Below, piece by piece: positions 49,458-58,463 of a DNA stretch of 64,000 nucleotides. How positions within the stretch are numbered: the first letter of the stretch is position 1; each line of letters starts with the position of its first letter. The notes below the pieces were generated by a model. The model made no database searches, was not told where the DNA came from, and saw only the letters and a list, made by a program, of their open reading frames with translations. The stretch covers positions 1 to 64,000 of the forward strand of contig NZ_RWKH01000026.1 of NCBI RefSeq assembly GCF_003984625.1, written 5' to 3'. The translations under genes were made by a program, and so were the position numbers. The DNA is from Variovorax sp. DXTD-1 (GTDB lineage Bacteria > Pseudomonadota > Gammaproteobacteria > Burkholderiales > Burkholderiaceae_C).

Positions 49458-50645
49458 ATGAACCGTCGCCACCTCGTTGCCTTGGCCGCACTCGCCGCCT
49501 GCGCCGCCGCAGCACCCGCCTGGGCCCAGTCCAACGAAATCCGCATCGCGCACATCTACAGCAAGACCGGTCCGCTCGAGGCCTACGGCAAGCAGACGCA
49601 GACCGGCTTCACCATGGGCCTGGACTACGCCACCGGCGGCACGATGACCGTCAACGGCAAGAAGCTCGTGGTCATCGAGAAGGACGACCAGGGCAAGCCA
49701 GACCTCGGCAAGTCGCTTCTGGCGGCCGCCTACTCCGACGACAAGGCCGCGCTGGCGGTGGGTCCCACGGCCTCGGGTGTGGCGCTCGCCATGCTGCCGG
49801 TGGCCGAGGAGTACAAGAAGATCCTGATCGTGGAGCCCGCGGTGGCCGATTCGATCACCGGCGACAAGTGGAACAAGTACATCTTCCGCACCGGCCGCAA
49901 TTCGAGCCAGGACGCCATCTCCAACGCAGTGGCCATCGACAAGGCGGGTGTGACCGTTGCCACGCTCGCGCAGGACAACGCCTTCGGCCGCGACGGCGTC
50001 AAGGCCTTCGGCGCCGCGCTCAAGAAGGCGAAGCTGGTGCATGAGGAATACCTGCCGCCCGCCACCACCGACTTCACGGCCGGCGCACAGCGGCTGATCG
50101 ACAAGCTCAAGGACCAGCCTGGCCGCAAGATCATCTGGATCGTGTGGGCCGGCGCGGGCAACCCCTTCAAGATTGTCGACCTGGACCTGAAGCGCTACGG
50201 CATCGAGATTGCCACCGGCGGCAACATCCTGCCGGCCATGGCGGCCTACAAGAACCTGCCGGGCATGGAAGGCGCGGCGTACTACTACTTCGGCATTCCG
50301 AAGAACCCGGTCAACGAGGCACTGGTGTCGGCGCATTACAAGGAATTCAAGACACCGCCAGACTTCTTCACGGCGGGCGGTTTCTCGGCTGCGATGGCGG
50401 TGGTCACGGCGCTCAAGAAGACGGGCGGCGACACCAACAGCAACAAGCTCATCGGCGCCATGGAAGGCATGAGCTTCGACACGCCCAAGGGCAAGATGAC
50501 CTTCCGCAAGGAAGACCACCAGGCGATGCAGTCGATGTACCACTTCAAGATCAAGGTCGACCCGGCGTTCGCGTGGGGAGTGCCCGAGCTGGTGCGCGAG
50601 ATCAAGCCTGAAGAGATGAACATCCCGATCAAGAACAAGCGATAA
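49458..50645 (+). CDS. ABC transporter substrate-binding protein (HAAT/LivJ-like)
   Basis: The 395-residue exported protein (signal peptide ending APAWAQ) has the type I periplasmic binding fold of the branched-chain amino-acid/amide family: IRIAHIYSKTGPLEAYGKQTQTGF near the N-terminus and VGPTASGVALAMLPVAEEYKKILI. AAAGGAG precedes ATG 49458. It heads the sigma-54-controlled operon whose second gene is a PHB depolymerase, so the ligand may be a hydroxy acid or oligomer rather than an amino acid (inference). Confidence 0.9.
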   Translation: MNRRHLVALAALAACAAAAPAWAQSNEIRIAHIYSKTGPLEAYGKQTQTGFTMGLDYATGGTMTVNGKKLVVIEKDDQGKPDLGKSLLAAAYSDDKAALAVGPTASGVALAMLPVAEEYKKILIVEPAVADSITGDKWNKYIFRTGRNSSQDAISNAVAIDKAGVTVATLAQDNAFGRDGVKAFGAALKKAKLVHEEYLPPATTDFTAGAQRLIDKLKDQPGRKIIWIVWAGAGNPFKIVDLDLKRYGIEIATGGNILPAMAAYKNLPGMEGAAYYYFGIPKNPVNEALVSAHYKEFKTPPDFFTAGGFSAAMAVVTALKKTGGDTNSNKLIGAMEGMSFDTPKGKMTFRKEDHQAMQSMYHFKIKVDPAFAWGVPELVREIKPEEMNIPIKNKR

Positions 50646-50647
50646 GG

Positions 50648-50740
50648 GCTCGCCCCCAGTCTGCGCGCACTTCGTGTCGCTTCGCCAACCCCCTACCGGG
50701 GGCAACACCAGCGGCCCGGCGAAGCCGGTTCCGCGGTGTT
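50648..50740. repeat. Dispersed palindromic repeat between SBP and depolymerase genes
   Basis: The first ~26 bp repeat the sequence found between tctC and tctB. CCCCCTACCGGGGG and AACACC.GCGG..CCGG/GCCGG..CCGC.GGTGTT (50704-50740) fold into two hairpins. The 260-bp gap 50646-50905 holds no gene; the hairpins could lower transcription into the distal operon or protect the upstream mRNA. Confidence 0.75.
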
Positions 50741-50905
50741 CCTTGAATGTTCAGGGCCCAGGGACACGCCGCTAACTTTTCGCCCCGGGTGGCCGCCGGG
50801 CGAAGCGCCAGCTTGCGCCTTGCGGCGCGGGCGCGGCGCCACCAACGGCCGATTCGTCAGCAACCTAGCAAGCGTTCGACACACCTACAACAGAAGGAGA
50901 CAGCG

Positions 50906-52363
50906 ATGGCAGCGATGCGATGGAACTGGAAGGGATTGGCCGCGGCTGCGGCAACGGCGTTTGGCGCGTATGCCTGCACGGCAACTGCGGCGGTGCCGCT
51001 GCCGTCTCTGGGCGCCAACCCGGCGGAGGTGAGCGTGTCAGGCCTCTCGGCGGGCGGCTTCATGGCGGTGCAATTGCACGTGGCCTATTCGGCCACCTTC
51101 AAGCGCGGTGCCGGCGTGGTGGCCGGCGGTCCGTACTACTGCGCCGAGGGCTCGGTGCTCAACGCCACCGGGCGCTGCATGACGCACAGCACCAGCATCC
51201 CGGTGTCGACGCTCGTGAGCACCACCAACAGCTGGGCCGCCAGCGGCGCGATCGACCCGGTGTCGAACATGACCGCTTCGAAGGTGTACCTGTTCTCCGG
51301 CACCTCGGACAACACCGTGAAGCCGGCGGTGATGAACGACCTGAAGACCTATTACCAGAGCTTCGTGCCCGCCGCCAACACGGTCTACAAGGACAACATC
51401 GGCGCCGGCCACGCCATGGTGACCGACGACTACGGCGGCGCCTGCGGCACCACCGCCGCGCCCTACATCAACAACTGCGGCTTCGATCTTGCGGGCGACA
51501 TCCTGCAGCATCTGTATGGCCCGCTGAACCCGCGCAACAACGGCACGCTGGGCGGCACGTTCACCGAGTTCAACCAGTCGGAATTCATCACCGGCCATGG
51601 CGTGGCCGCGACCGGGTGGATCTACGTGCCCCAGGCCTGCACCACAGCTTCGTGCCGCGTGCACATGGTGCTGCACGGCTGCAAGCAGAACTACACCGAC
51701 GTCTCCGACCAGTACGTGCGCAAGACCGGCTACAACCGCTGGGCCGACACCAACAACATCGTGCTGATCTACCCGCAGACCAGCACCGCGGCCACCAACA
51801 GCTGCTGGGACTGGTGGGGCTACGACAACGCGAACTACGCGAAGAAGTCGGGCCCGCAGATGGCGGCGCTCAAGGCCATGGTCGACCGCGTGACGGGTTC
51901 AGGCGGCGGCTCGTCGCTGCCGGCGCCTACCGGCGTGGGCACCTCGGGCGCGACCAGCAGCAGCATGGTGATCGGCTGGGCCGGCGTCTCGGGTGCAAGC
52001 GGCTACAACGTCTACCGCGGCGGCAGCAAGGTCAACGCCGCGCCCGTTGCCGGCACCAACTACACCGACACCGGCCTGGCGGCATCCACCACCTACAGCT
52101 GGACCGTGGCGGCGCTGGACGGGAGCAACGCGCAGGGTGCGATGTCGGGCGCGGCCACGGGCACCACGCTGGCCGGCAGCGGTGGCGGCGGCACCTGCTA
52201 CACCGCCAGCAACTATGCGCACACCGTGGCCGGGCGCGCCTATGCGCTGTGGGGCCTCACGTATGCCTATGGCTCGGCGCAAGCCATGGGGCTGTGGAAC
52301 ATCTACGTGACGATGACGCTGAAGCAGACCGGCCCCAACTACTACGTGATCGGCACCTGTTGA
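50906..52363 (+). CDS. Extracellular short-chain PHA (PHB) depolymerase, type 2 catalytic domain
   Basis: The 485-residue protein carries a signal peptide (~1-29). The catalytic domain has its lipase box GLSAGG (Ser48) near the N-terminus, the arrangement of extracellular type 2 depolymerases, and an oxyanion-type segment HMVLHGCKQN. A Gly/Ser linker leads to a fibronectin type III domain (~335-420; TGVGTSGATSSSMVIGWAGVSGASGYNVYRG) and a short C-terminal domain that may bind the polymer. It should hydrolyse PHB outside the cell to 3-hydroxybutyrate oligomers. GAAGGAGA precedes the ATG. It is unusually located inside a Liv-type transporter operon. Confidence 0.9.
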   Translation: MAAMRWNWKGLAAAAATAFGAYACTATAAVPLPSLGANPAEVSVSGLSAGGFMAVQLHVAYSATFKRGAGVVAGGPYYCAEGSVLNATGRCMTHSTSIPVSTLVSTTNSWAASGAIDPVSNMTASKVYLFSGTSDNTVKPAVMNDLKTYYQSFVPAANTVYKDNIGAGHAMVTDDYGGACGTTAAPYINNCGFDLAGDILQHLYGPLNPRNNGTLGGTFTEFNQSEFITGHGVAATGWIYVPQACTTASCRVHMVLHGCKQNYTDVSDQYVRKTGYNRWADTNNIVLIYPQTSTAATNSCWDWWGYDNANYAKKSGPQMAALKAMVDRVTGSGGGSSLPAPTGVGTSGATSSSMVIGWAGVSGASGYNVYRGGSKVNAAPVAGTNYTDTGLAASTTYSWTVAALDGSNAQGAMSGAATGTTLAGSGGGGTCYTASNYAHTVAGRAYALWGLTYAYGSAQAMGLWNIYVTMTLKQTGPNYYVIGTC

Positions 52364-52403
52364 GACCGACCGGTCCCCGACTTTTATTTGCAAATGACCA
52401 ACG

Positions 52404-53168
52404 ATGCTTGAGACCCGAGATCTGACCATCCGCTTCGGCGGGCACGTGGCCGTCAACAACGTGAGCTGCGCCTTCGCGCCGGGCACGCTGACGGCCATCG
52501 TCGGCCCCAACGGCGCGGGCAAGACCACTTATTTCAACCTGATCTCGGGCCAGCTCAAGGCGAGCGCGGGCACGGTGTCGCTCGACGGGCAACTGCTCTC
52601 GGGGCTGTCGCCTTCGGCACGCACGCGCGCGGGGTTGGGGAGGGCGTTTCAGCTCACCAACCTGTTCCCGAACCTCACGGTTCTGGAGAACGTGCGCCTT
52701 GCGGTGCAGGCCACGCGCGAAGGCGCGCACCGGCGCGGGCTCAACCTGTGGAGCATCTGGAGCGACCACAAGGCGCTGACCGCACGCGCGGACCAGATCC
52801 TGGCCGACGTGGCGCTGAAGTCGCGCGAGCACGCCACCGTGGCCAGCCTGCCGCATGGCGACCAGCGCAAGCTGGAGGTGGCGCTGCTGATGGCGCTCGA
52901 GCCCAAGGTCTTCATGTTCGACGAACCCACGGCCGGCATGAACGCGGCCGAGGCGCCGGTCATCCTCGATCTGATCCGCAAGCTGAAGCAGGACAAGAGC
53001 AAGACCATTCTTTTGGTCGAACACAAGATGGACGTGGTGCGCGAGCTTGCCGACCGCATCATCGTGCTGCACAACGGCACGCTGGTGGCCGACGGCGAGC
53101 CGGCCGAGGTGATCGCCTCGCCGGTGGTGCAAGAGGCCTACCTGGGCATTGCGAAGGAGGCCGCATGA
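52404..53168 (+). CDS. HAAT ABC transporter ATPase (LivG-like)
   Basis: The 254-residue ATPase has Walker A GPNGAGKT at 34-41, signature LPHGDQRKLE, Walker B VFMFDEPTAGMN and the switch His in LLVEHKMDVV, and the LivG-type C-terminus EAYLGI. It pairs with the LivF-like ATPase whose ATG overlaps its stop (ATGA). It starts 40 bp after the depolymerase gene. Confidence 0.95.
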   Translation: MLETRDLTIRFGGHVAVNNVSCAFAPGTLTAIVGPNGAGKTTYFNLISGQLKASAGTVSLDGQLLSGLSPSARTRAGLGRAFQLTNLFPNLTVLENVRLAVQATREGAHRRGLNLWSIWSDHKALTARADQILADVALKSREHATVASLPHGDQRKLEVALLMALEPKVFMFDEPTAGMNAAEAPVILDLIRKLKQDKSKTILLVEHKMDVVRELADRIIVLHNGTLVADGEPAEVIASPVVQEAYLGIAKEAA

Positions 53169-53884
53169 ACCTGCTCGAACTACAAGGCGTGCAAACGCAC
53201 ATCGGGGCCTATCACATCCTCCACGGCGTCGATCTCGTGGTGCCCAAGGGCCAGCTCACCATGCTGCTGGGCCGCAACGGTGCGGGCAAGACGACCACAC
53301 TGCGGACCATCATGGGCCTGTGGCATGCGTCGGAGGGCAGGGTGCGCTTCGACGACAAGGACATCACCGCCATGCACACGCCGCAGATCGCCGGGCTCGG
53401 CATTGCCTACGTGCCCGAGAACATGGGCATCTTCTCCGACCTCACGGTGAAGGAGAACATGCTGCTCGCCGCGCGCGGCGCGAAGAACGCCGAACAGATG
53501 GACGACACGCGCCTGAAGTGGATCTTCAAGCTCTTCCCCGCCGTGGAGAAGTTCTGGAACCACCCGGCCGGCAAGCTGTCGGGCGGGCAGAAGCAGATGC
53601 TGGCGGTGTCGCGTGCCATCGTCGAGCCGCGCGAGCTGCTGATTGTCGACGAGCCCAGCAAGGGGCTCGCGCCGGCCATCATCAACAACATGATCGATGC
53701 GTTCGGCGAACTCAAGCGCAGCGGCGTGACGATCCTGCTGGTGGAGCAGAACATCAACTTCGCCCAGCGCCTGGGCGACACCGTCGCGGTGATGGACAAC
53801 GGCCGCGTGGTGCACAGCGGCGGCATGGCGGAGTTCTCCGCGGATGCGCAATTGCAGCAATCTCTTTTGGGTCTGGCTCTATGA
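53165..53884 (+). CDS. HAAT ABC transporter ATPase (LivF-like)
   Basis: The 239-residue ATPase has Walker A GRNGAGKTT (from 36), Q-loop/YVPENMGIFSDLTVKENM, signature LSGGQKQ and Walker B LLIVDEPSKGLAP. It overlaps the LivG gene by 4 nt at its start and the LivH gene by 4 nt at its end. Confidence 0.95.
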   Translation: MNLLELQGVQTHIGAYHILHGVDLVVPKGQLTMLLGRNGAGKTTTLRTIMGLWHASEGRVRFDDKDITAMHTPQIAGLGIAYVPENMGIFSDLTVKENMLLAARGAKNAEQMDDTRLKWIFKLFPAVEKFWNHPAGKLSGGQKQMLAVSRAIVEPRELLIVDEPSKGLAPAIINNMIDAFGELKRSGVTILLVEQNINFAQRLGDTVAVMDNGRVVHSGGMAEFSADAQLQQSLLGLAL

Positions 53885-54861
53885 AATTCGACTTCGACTG
53901 GAAGCCGCTGCTTCTCGCCCCCATCCTCGCGGCGGTGGCGCTGCCGCTCACCGGCTCGTTCTCGACCTGGCTCACGCTCACCGTGGCGGGCCTGGCCATG
54001 GGCATGATCATTTTCATCATCGCCTCCGGCCTCACGCTGGTGTTCGGGCTGATGGACGTGCTCAACTTCGGCCACGGCGTGTTCATCGCGCTGGGCGCCT
54101 TCGTGGCGAGCAGCGTGCTCGGCCTGATGGGCGACTGGACCGGGTCGCAGGAGCTGTGGCGCAACCTCGTCGCCGTGTTCCCGGCCATGCTGGTCGCGAT
54201 GGCCGTGGCGGGCGCGGTGGGGCTGGCCTTCGAGCGCTTCATCGTGCGGCCCGTGTACGGCCAGCACCTGAAGCAGATTCTCATCACCATGGGCGGCATG
54301 ATCATCGGCGAGGAGCTCATCAAGGTGATCTGGGGCCCCGCGCAGGTGCCGCTGCCATTGCCCGAAGCCCTGCGCGGCTCGCTGCTGATCGGCGATGCGG
54401 CCATCAGCAAGTACCGGCTGCTCGCGGTGGCCGTGGGCGTGGTGGTGTTCGGCCTGCTCGCATGGACGCTGGGCCGCACCAAGATCGGCCTCCTGATCCG
54501 CGCCGGCGTGCAGGACCGGGAAATGGTCGAGTCGCTCGGCTACCGCATCGGCCGGCTGTTCGTCGGCGTGTTCGTGGTGGGCAGCGCGCTGGCCGGCCTG
54601 GGCGGCGTGATGTGGGGGCTGTTCCAGCAGAACCTGGTGCCGCAGATGGGCGCGCAGGTCAACGTGCTGATCTTCATCGTGATCATCATCGGCGGGCTCG
54701 GCTCGACGGGCGGGGCGCTCATCGGCGCGCTGCTCGTGGGGCTCATGACGAACTACATCGGCTTCCTGCTGCCCACGCTCACGCAGTTCGCGAGCATCCT
54801 GCTGATGGTGGCGGTGCTGCTCTGGCGCCCGCAGGGCGTGTACCCCGTGGCGAACCGTTGA
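53881..54861 (+). CDS. HAAT ABC transporter permease (LivH-like)
   Basis: A 326-residue membrane protein with about eight helices and the LivH signature GLTLVFGLMDVLNFGHG near residues 49-65 and GLGSTGGALIGALLVG near the C-terminus. It forms the translocation path with LivM. ATGA overlap with the preceding gene fixes the start at 53881. Confidence 0.95.
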   Translation: MKFDFDWKPLLLAPILAAVALPLTGSFSTWLTLTVAGLAMGMIIFIIASGLTLVFGLMDVLNFGHGVFIALGAFVASSVLGLMGDWTGSQELWRNLVAVFPAMLVAMAVAGAVGLAFERFIVRPVYGQHLKQILITMGGMIIGEELIKVIWGPAQVPLPLPEALRGSLLIGDAAISKYRLLAVAVGVVVFGLLAWTLGRTKIGLLIRAGVQDREMVESLGYRIGRLFVGVFVVGSALAGLGGVMWGLFQQNLVPQMGAQVNVLIFIVIIIGGLGSTGGALIGALLVGLMTNYIGFLLPTLTQFASILLMVAVLLWRPQGVYPVANR

Positions 54862-54874
54862 GAAGGAAGCCGCC

Positions 54875-55942
54875 ATGTTCCTGAAACGACTGCTCTCCAA
54901 CGACATGCCCCGAAGCCGCCTGCTGGCGCTGCTGCTGGTGGCGTTGTTCATCGCGCTGGCGTTCGCGCCGTTCCTCTTTCCGGGCGTGAAGGCGCTCAGC
55001 GTCGCGGCCAAGATCCTGGTGTTCGTGGTGCTGGTCGCGAGCTTCGACCTGCTGCTGGGCTACACCGGCATCGTGAGCTTCGCGCACACCATGTTCTTCG
55101 GCATCGGCGCCTATGGCATTGCCATTTCGGCCTCGCGGCTCGGGCCCAGCTGGGGCGCGGTGCTGCTCGGGCTGGGGGCATCGCTGGCGATATCGCTCGT
55201 GCTCTCGTTCGCCATCGGGCTGTTTTCGCTCAGGGTGCGCGCGATCTTCTTCGCGATGATCACGCTGGCCGTGGCCTCGGCCTTCCAGACGCTGGCTTCG
55301 CAGCTCTCGGATTTCACGGGCGGCGAAGACGGGCTGACCTTCAGGCTGCCCGAGCTGATCTCGCCGAGCTTCGAGTTCTCCGAAGAACCCTTCCTCGGCG
55401 TATCGCTCGACGGCAGGCTGCTGTGCTACTACCTGCTGTTCGTGGTTGCCGTGGTGCTGATGCTGTCACTGCTGCGCATTGTGAATTCGCCGTTCGGCCG
55501 CGTGCTGCAGGCCATCCGCGAGAACGAATTCCGCGCCGAAGCCATCGGCTACCGCGTGGTGGTGTACCGCACCACGGCGGCCGTGCTGTCGGCGCTGTTC
55601 GCCACGCTGGCCGGCGCCATGCTCGCGATCTGGCTGCGCTACAACGGGCCCGACACGTCGCTGAGCTTCGAGATCATGATCGACGTGCTGTTGATCGTGG
55701 TGATCGGCGGCATGGGCACGATGTACGGCGCGGCCATCGGCGCGGTGCTGTTCGTGCTGGCGCAAAGCTACCTGCAGGACCTGTTGCGCGTGGGCAGCGA
55801 GGCCGCGAGCGGAATGCCGTGGCTCGCAGCTCTGCTGTCGCCCGATCGCTGGCTGCTGTGGCTGGGGGTGCTGTTCGTGCTCTCGGTGTATTACTTTCCG
55901 ACCGGCATCGTCGGCAGGCTGCGGGCGAGGGCTGCGCGATGA
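54875..55942 (+). CDS. HAAT ABC transporter permease (LivM-like)
   Basis: A 355-residue membrane protein with LivM hallmarks LLLGYTGIVSFAHTMFFGIGAYG and VVIGGMGTMYGAAIGAVLF. It starts 13 bp after livH, and its TGA overlaps the start of the alpha/beta hydrolase gene. Confidence 0.95.
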   Translation: MFLKRLLSNDMPRSRLLALLLVALFIALAFAPFLFPGVKALSVAAKILVFVVLVASFDLLLGYTGIVSFAHTMFFGIGAYGIAISASRLGPSWGAVLLGLGASLAISLVLSFAIGLFSLRVRAIFFAMITLAVASAFQTLASQLSDFTGGEDGLTFRLPELISPSFEFSEEPFLGVSLDGRLLCYYLLFVVAVVLMLSLLRIVNSPFGRVLQAIRENEFRAEAIGYRVVVYRTTAAVLSALFATLAGAMLAIWLRYNGPDTSLSFEIMIDVLLIVVIGGMGTMYGAAIGAVLFVLAQSYLQDLLRVGSEAASGMPWLAALLSPDRWLLWLGVLFVLSVYYFPTGIVGRLRARAAR

Positions 55943-56826
55943 GCAACGATCTTCCCGTGCCGGCTTCCTGCTACGCCCAACTCGCGGGCCGCGAAATCCA
56001 CTGGCTCGACTGGGGCGCGCCCGATGCGCCGGTGATCATTGCCTGGCACGGCCTGGCGCGCACCTGCCGCGACATGGACGAGCTGGCGCAGCACTTTGCC
56101 GCGCGCGGCTTCCGCGTGATCTGCCCCGACACCATCGGCCGGGGCCTGAGCCAGTGGAGCCCGCTGCCCGATGAGGAATACCGGCTCTCGTTCTATGCAC
56201 GCATTGCCGCCGCGTTGTGCGATGAGCTTCGCCTGGGGCGCGTGCATTGGGTCGGCACCTCGATGGGCGGCGCGATCGGGACGGTGTGCGCATCGGGCCT
56301 GTTCGAGCCGCGCATGCGGGCGCGCATTGCCAGCCTCACGCTCAACGACAACGCGCCGCAGCTCGCGCAGGCTGCGATCGAGCGCATCCGCGCCTATGCC
56401 GGCGAGCCGCCTGCGTTCGACACCGTGGCCGAACTCGAGCTTTTCTTCCGCACCGTCTACAAGCCCTACGGATGGCTCAGCGATGCGCAGTGGCGCCGGC
56501 TGACCGAAAGCTCCACGCGGCGCCTGCCCGACGGCCGCGTGACGCCGCACTACGACCCGGCGATGGTCCGGCAGTTCAGCGTGCATGACAACGACTACCT
56601 GATCTGGCCGCACTACGACGTCATCGAGGCACCGGTGCTGTGCCTGCGCGGCGCGGAATCGGACCTGGTGCTGCCCGAGGTCACGCAGCAGATGCAGCAA
56701 AGAGGCCCGGGCGCTGCGGGCTTGCTCGAGGTGGTCGAAATCCAGGGGTGCGGCCACGCGCCCGCGCTCAACGTGCCGGAACAACTGGAGCTCATTGAGG
56801 GGTTTATCCGGGCCGCCGGTCGCTAG
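55939..56826 (+). CDS. Alpha/beta hydrolase
   Basis: The 295-residue cytoplasmic hydrolase has a nucleophile elbow GTSMGG with Ser108, the HG oxyanion region in IAWHGLART, and a catalytic His in CGHAPALN. ATG 55939 overlaps the livM stop (ATGA), so it belongs to the operon. Given the upstream PHB depolymerase, an intracellular oligomer or ester hydrolase role is inferred. Confidence 0.88.
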   Translation: MSNDLPVPASCYAQLAGREIHWLDWGAPDAPVIIAWHGLARTCRDMDELAQHFAARGFRVICPDTIGRGLSQWSPLPDEEYRLSFYARIAAALCDELRLGRVHWVGTSMGGAIGTVCASGLFEPRMRARIASLTLNDNAPQLAQAAIERIRAYAGEPPAFDTVAELELFFRTVYKPYGWLSDAQWRRLTESSTRRLPDGRVTPHYDPAMVRQFSVHDNDYLIWPHYDVIEAPVLCLRGAESDLVLPEVTQQMQQRGPGAAGLLEVVEIQGCGHAPALNVPEQLELIEGFIRAAGR

Positions 56827-56830
56827 GGGC

Positions 56831-56858
56831 GAGTCGGCGGGACAATCGCCGCCGACTC
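56831..56858. terminator. Perfect 10-bp hairpin before the DUF1993 gene
   Basis: GAGTCGGCGG and CCGCCGACTC flank an 8-nt loop, 5 bp after the hydrolase stop. No T-run follows, so it may be a processing or stabilising hairpin rather than a strict terminator. Confidence 0.5.
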
Positions 56859-56878
56859 CAACCACAAGGATTTACGCC

Positions 56879-57385
56879 ATGGCGCTTTCGATGTACGACC
56901 TGTCCGTGCCGGTCTTCTCCCGCGGACTCGGCCAACTCACCCACCTGCTCGAGAAGAGCCTGGCGCATGCCAGGGCCGAGGACATCGATCCGGCGGTGCT
57001 CGTGGAGGCCAGGCTCGCGCCCGACATGCTCACCCTGGCCGGCCAGATCCAGCGCGCGAGCGACGCCTCGAAGCTCGGCGTGGCGCGCATTGCCGGCATC
57101 ACGGCGCCGAGCTTTCCCGACGACGAAAAAACCTATGACGAACTGCTGGCCCGCATCGCCAAGACGCAGGATTTCCTCGCGACCGTGGACCGTGCCCTGA
57201 TCGACGGCCACGAAGAACGCCCCGTGACCATCAAGGCCCGCGAAGGCGAAGCGCATTTCACCGCTCAGCGCTACCTGCTCCAGTTCGCACTGCCCAACTT
57301 CTTCTTCCACGTGACCACGGCCTACGGCGTGCTGCGCCACACGGGCATGCCGATCGGCAAGATGGACTATCTGGGCAAGTTCTAG
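56879..57385 (+). CDS. DUF1993 family protein
   Basis: The 168-residue protein fits DUF1993, with a helical-bundle fold related to DinB-like domains (SMYDLSVPVFSRGLGQLTHLLEKS at the N-terminus, FFFHVTTAYGVLRHTGMPIGKMDYLG at the C-terminus). The biochemical role is unknown. ATG 56879 follows AAGGA. It may be transcribed with the hydrolase, separated by a hairpin. Confidence 0.85.
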   Translation: MALSMYDLSVPVFSRGLGQLTHLLEKSLAHARAEDIDPAVLVEARLAPDMLTLAGQIQRASDASKLGVARIAGITAPSFPDDEKTYDELLARIAKTQDFLATVDRALIDGHEERPVTIKAREGEAHFTAQRYLLQFALPNFFFHVTTAYGVLRHTGMPIGKMDYLGKF

Positions 57386-57413
57386 GCGCTGGCCTTCCTG
57401 AGTTCCGGCGTTC

Positions 57414-58448
57414 TCAGATGCCGGCGGGCCGCTGCGTCGGCCAGCCCGCCAGGTTGCGTTCGGCAATTCCCGCCAGCGCAGTGATCCATGCCGGGCTGTC
57501 GTTCAGGCACGGGATGTAGCTGAAGGCCTCGCCGCCGGCGTGCATGAACGCTTCGCGGCCTTCCATGGCAATTTCTTCCAGCGTTTCAAGGCAGTCGGCC
57601 GGGAAGCCCGGGCACACCACGTCGACCCGCTTCACGCCGCTCGCGCCGAGCTCGCGCAACGTGGGCTCGGTGTAGGGCTCGAGCCATTTGGCGCGCCCGA
57701 AGCGCGACTGGAAGGTGACGCGATGCTGCGCCTCCGAAAGGCCGAGCCGCGCCGCGAGCAGGCGCGCGGTTTCGAGGCACTGCGCCTGGTACGGATCGCC
57801 GAGTGCGATGTTGCGCGCCGGAATGCCATGGAAGCTCATCAGCAAGACTTCGCCGCGGCCTTCTTTCTTCCAGTGCTGCTCGATACCCAGCGCAAGCGCC
57901 TCGATGTAGGCCGGGTCGTCGTGGTACTGGTTGACGAAGCGGTACTCCGGAATGCGCCGCTGGCGGCGGCTCCAGTCGTTCACCGCATCGATCACGCTCG
58001 CCGTGGTGGTGGCCGAATACTGCGGATAGGCCTGCAGCACCAAGACACGCGTGACGCCTTCGGCCTGCAGCGCATCGAGGCGCGAGGCGATCGACGGGCT
58101 GGCGTATCGCATGGCGTCGCGCACCGTCACACGGTGGCCGTGTTCGCCGAGCCAGCCGGCAAGCAGCGTGGCCTGCCTTTGCGTCCATACCTTCAGCGGC
58201 GAGCCCTCGGGCATCCAGATGCTCGCGTACTTGGCGGCCGACTTGGCGGGCCGCACGCGAAGGATGATGCCGTGCAGGATCAACGCCCACACCAGCCTGG
58301 GAATCTCGACCACGCGCGGGTCGCCGAGAAACTCCGCAAGGTAGGGCCGAACGGCGGCCGCGGTGGGCGCGTCGGGTGAGCCCAGGTTGCACCAGAGCAC
58401 GGCGGTGCGCCCGGCGATGGAACTGTCGTTCGTGTTGTCTTGAGGCAT
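57414..58448 (-). CDS. hemH: Ferrochelatase
   Basis: The 344-residue enzyme inserts Fe(II) into protoporphyrin IX. It shows VLWCNLGSPDAPTAAAVRPYLAEFLGDPRVVEIP, the QYSATTTASV loop, the catalytic His in LLMSFHGIP and the VVCPGFPADCLETLEEI ending of the family. It diverges from the HAD gene (16 bp between starts) and is convergent with the DUF1993 gene. Confidence 0.97.
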   Translation of the reverse strand: MPQDNTNDSSIAGRTAVLWCNLGSPDAPTAAAVRPYLAEFLGDPRVVEIPRLVWALILHGIILRVRPAKSAAKYASIWMPEGSPLKVWTQRQATLLAGWLGEHGHRVTVRDAMRYASPSIASRLDALQAEGVTRVLVLQAYPQYSATTTASVIDAVNDWSRRQRRIPEYRFVNQYHDDPAYIEALALGIEQHWKKEGRGEVLLMSFHGIPARNIALGDPYQAQCLETARLLAARLGLSEAQHRVTFQSRFGRAKWLEPYTEPTLRELGASGVKRVDVVCPGFPADCLETLEEIAMEGREAFMHAGGEAFSYIPCLNDSPAWITALAGIAERNLAGWPTQRPAGI

Positions 58449-58463
58449 GCGATATTCTCGGGC

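Noticed and set aside
53149..53880. N-terminal extension of the LivH-like permease (and equally of the alpha/beta hydrolase, HpnD and HpnE)
   Set aside because: The extra residues are out-of-frame readings of the upstream gene; ATGA or TTGA overlaps mark the true starts.
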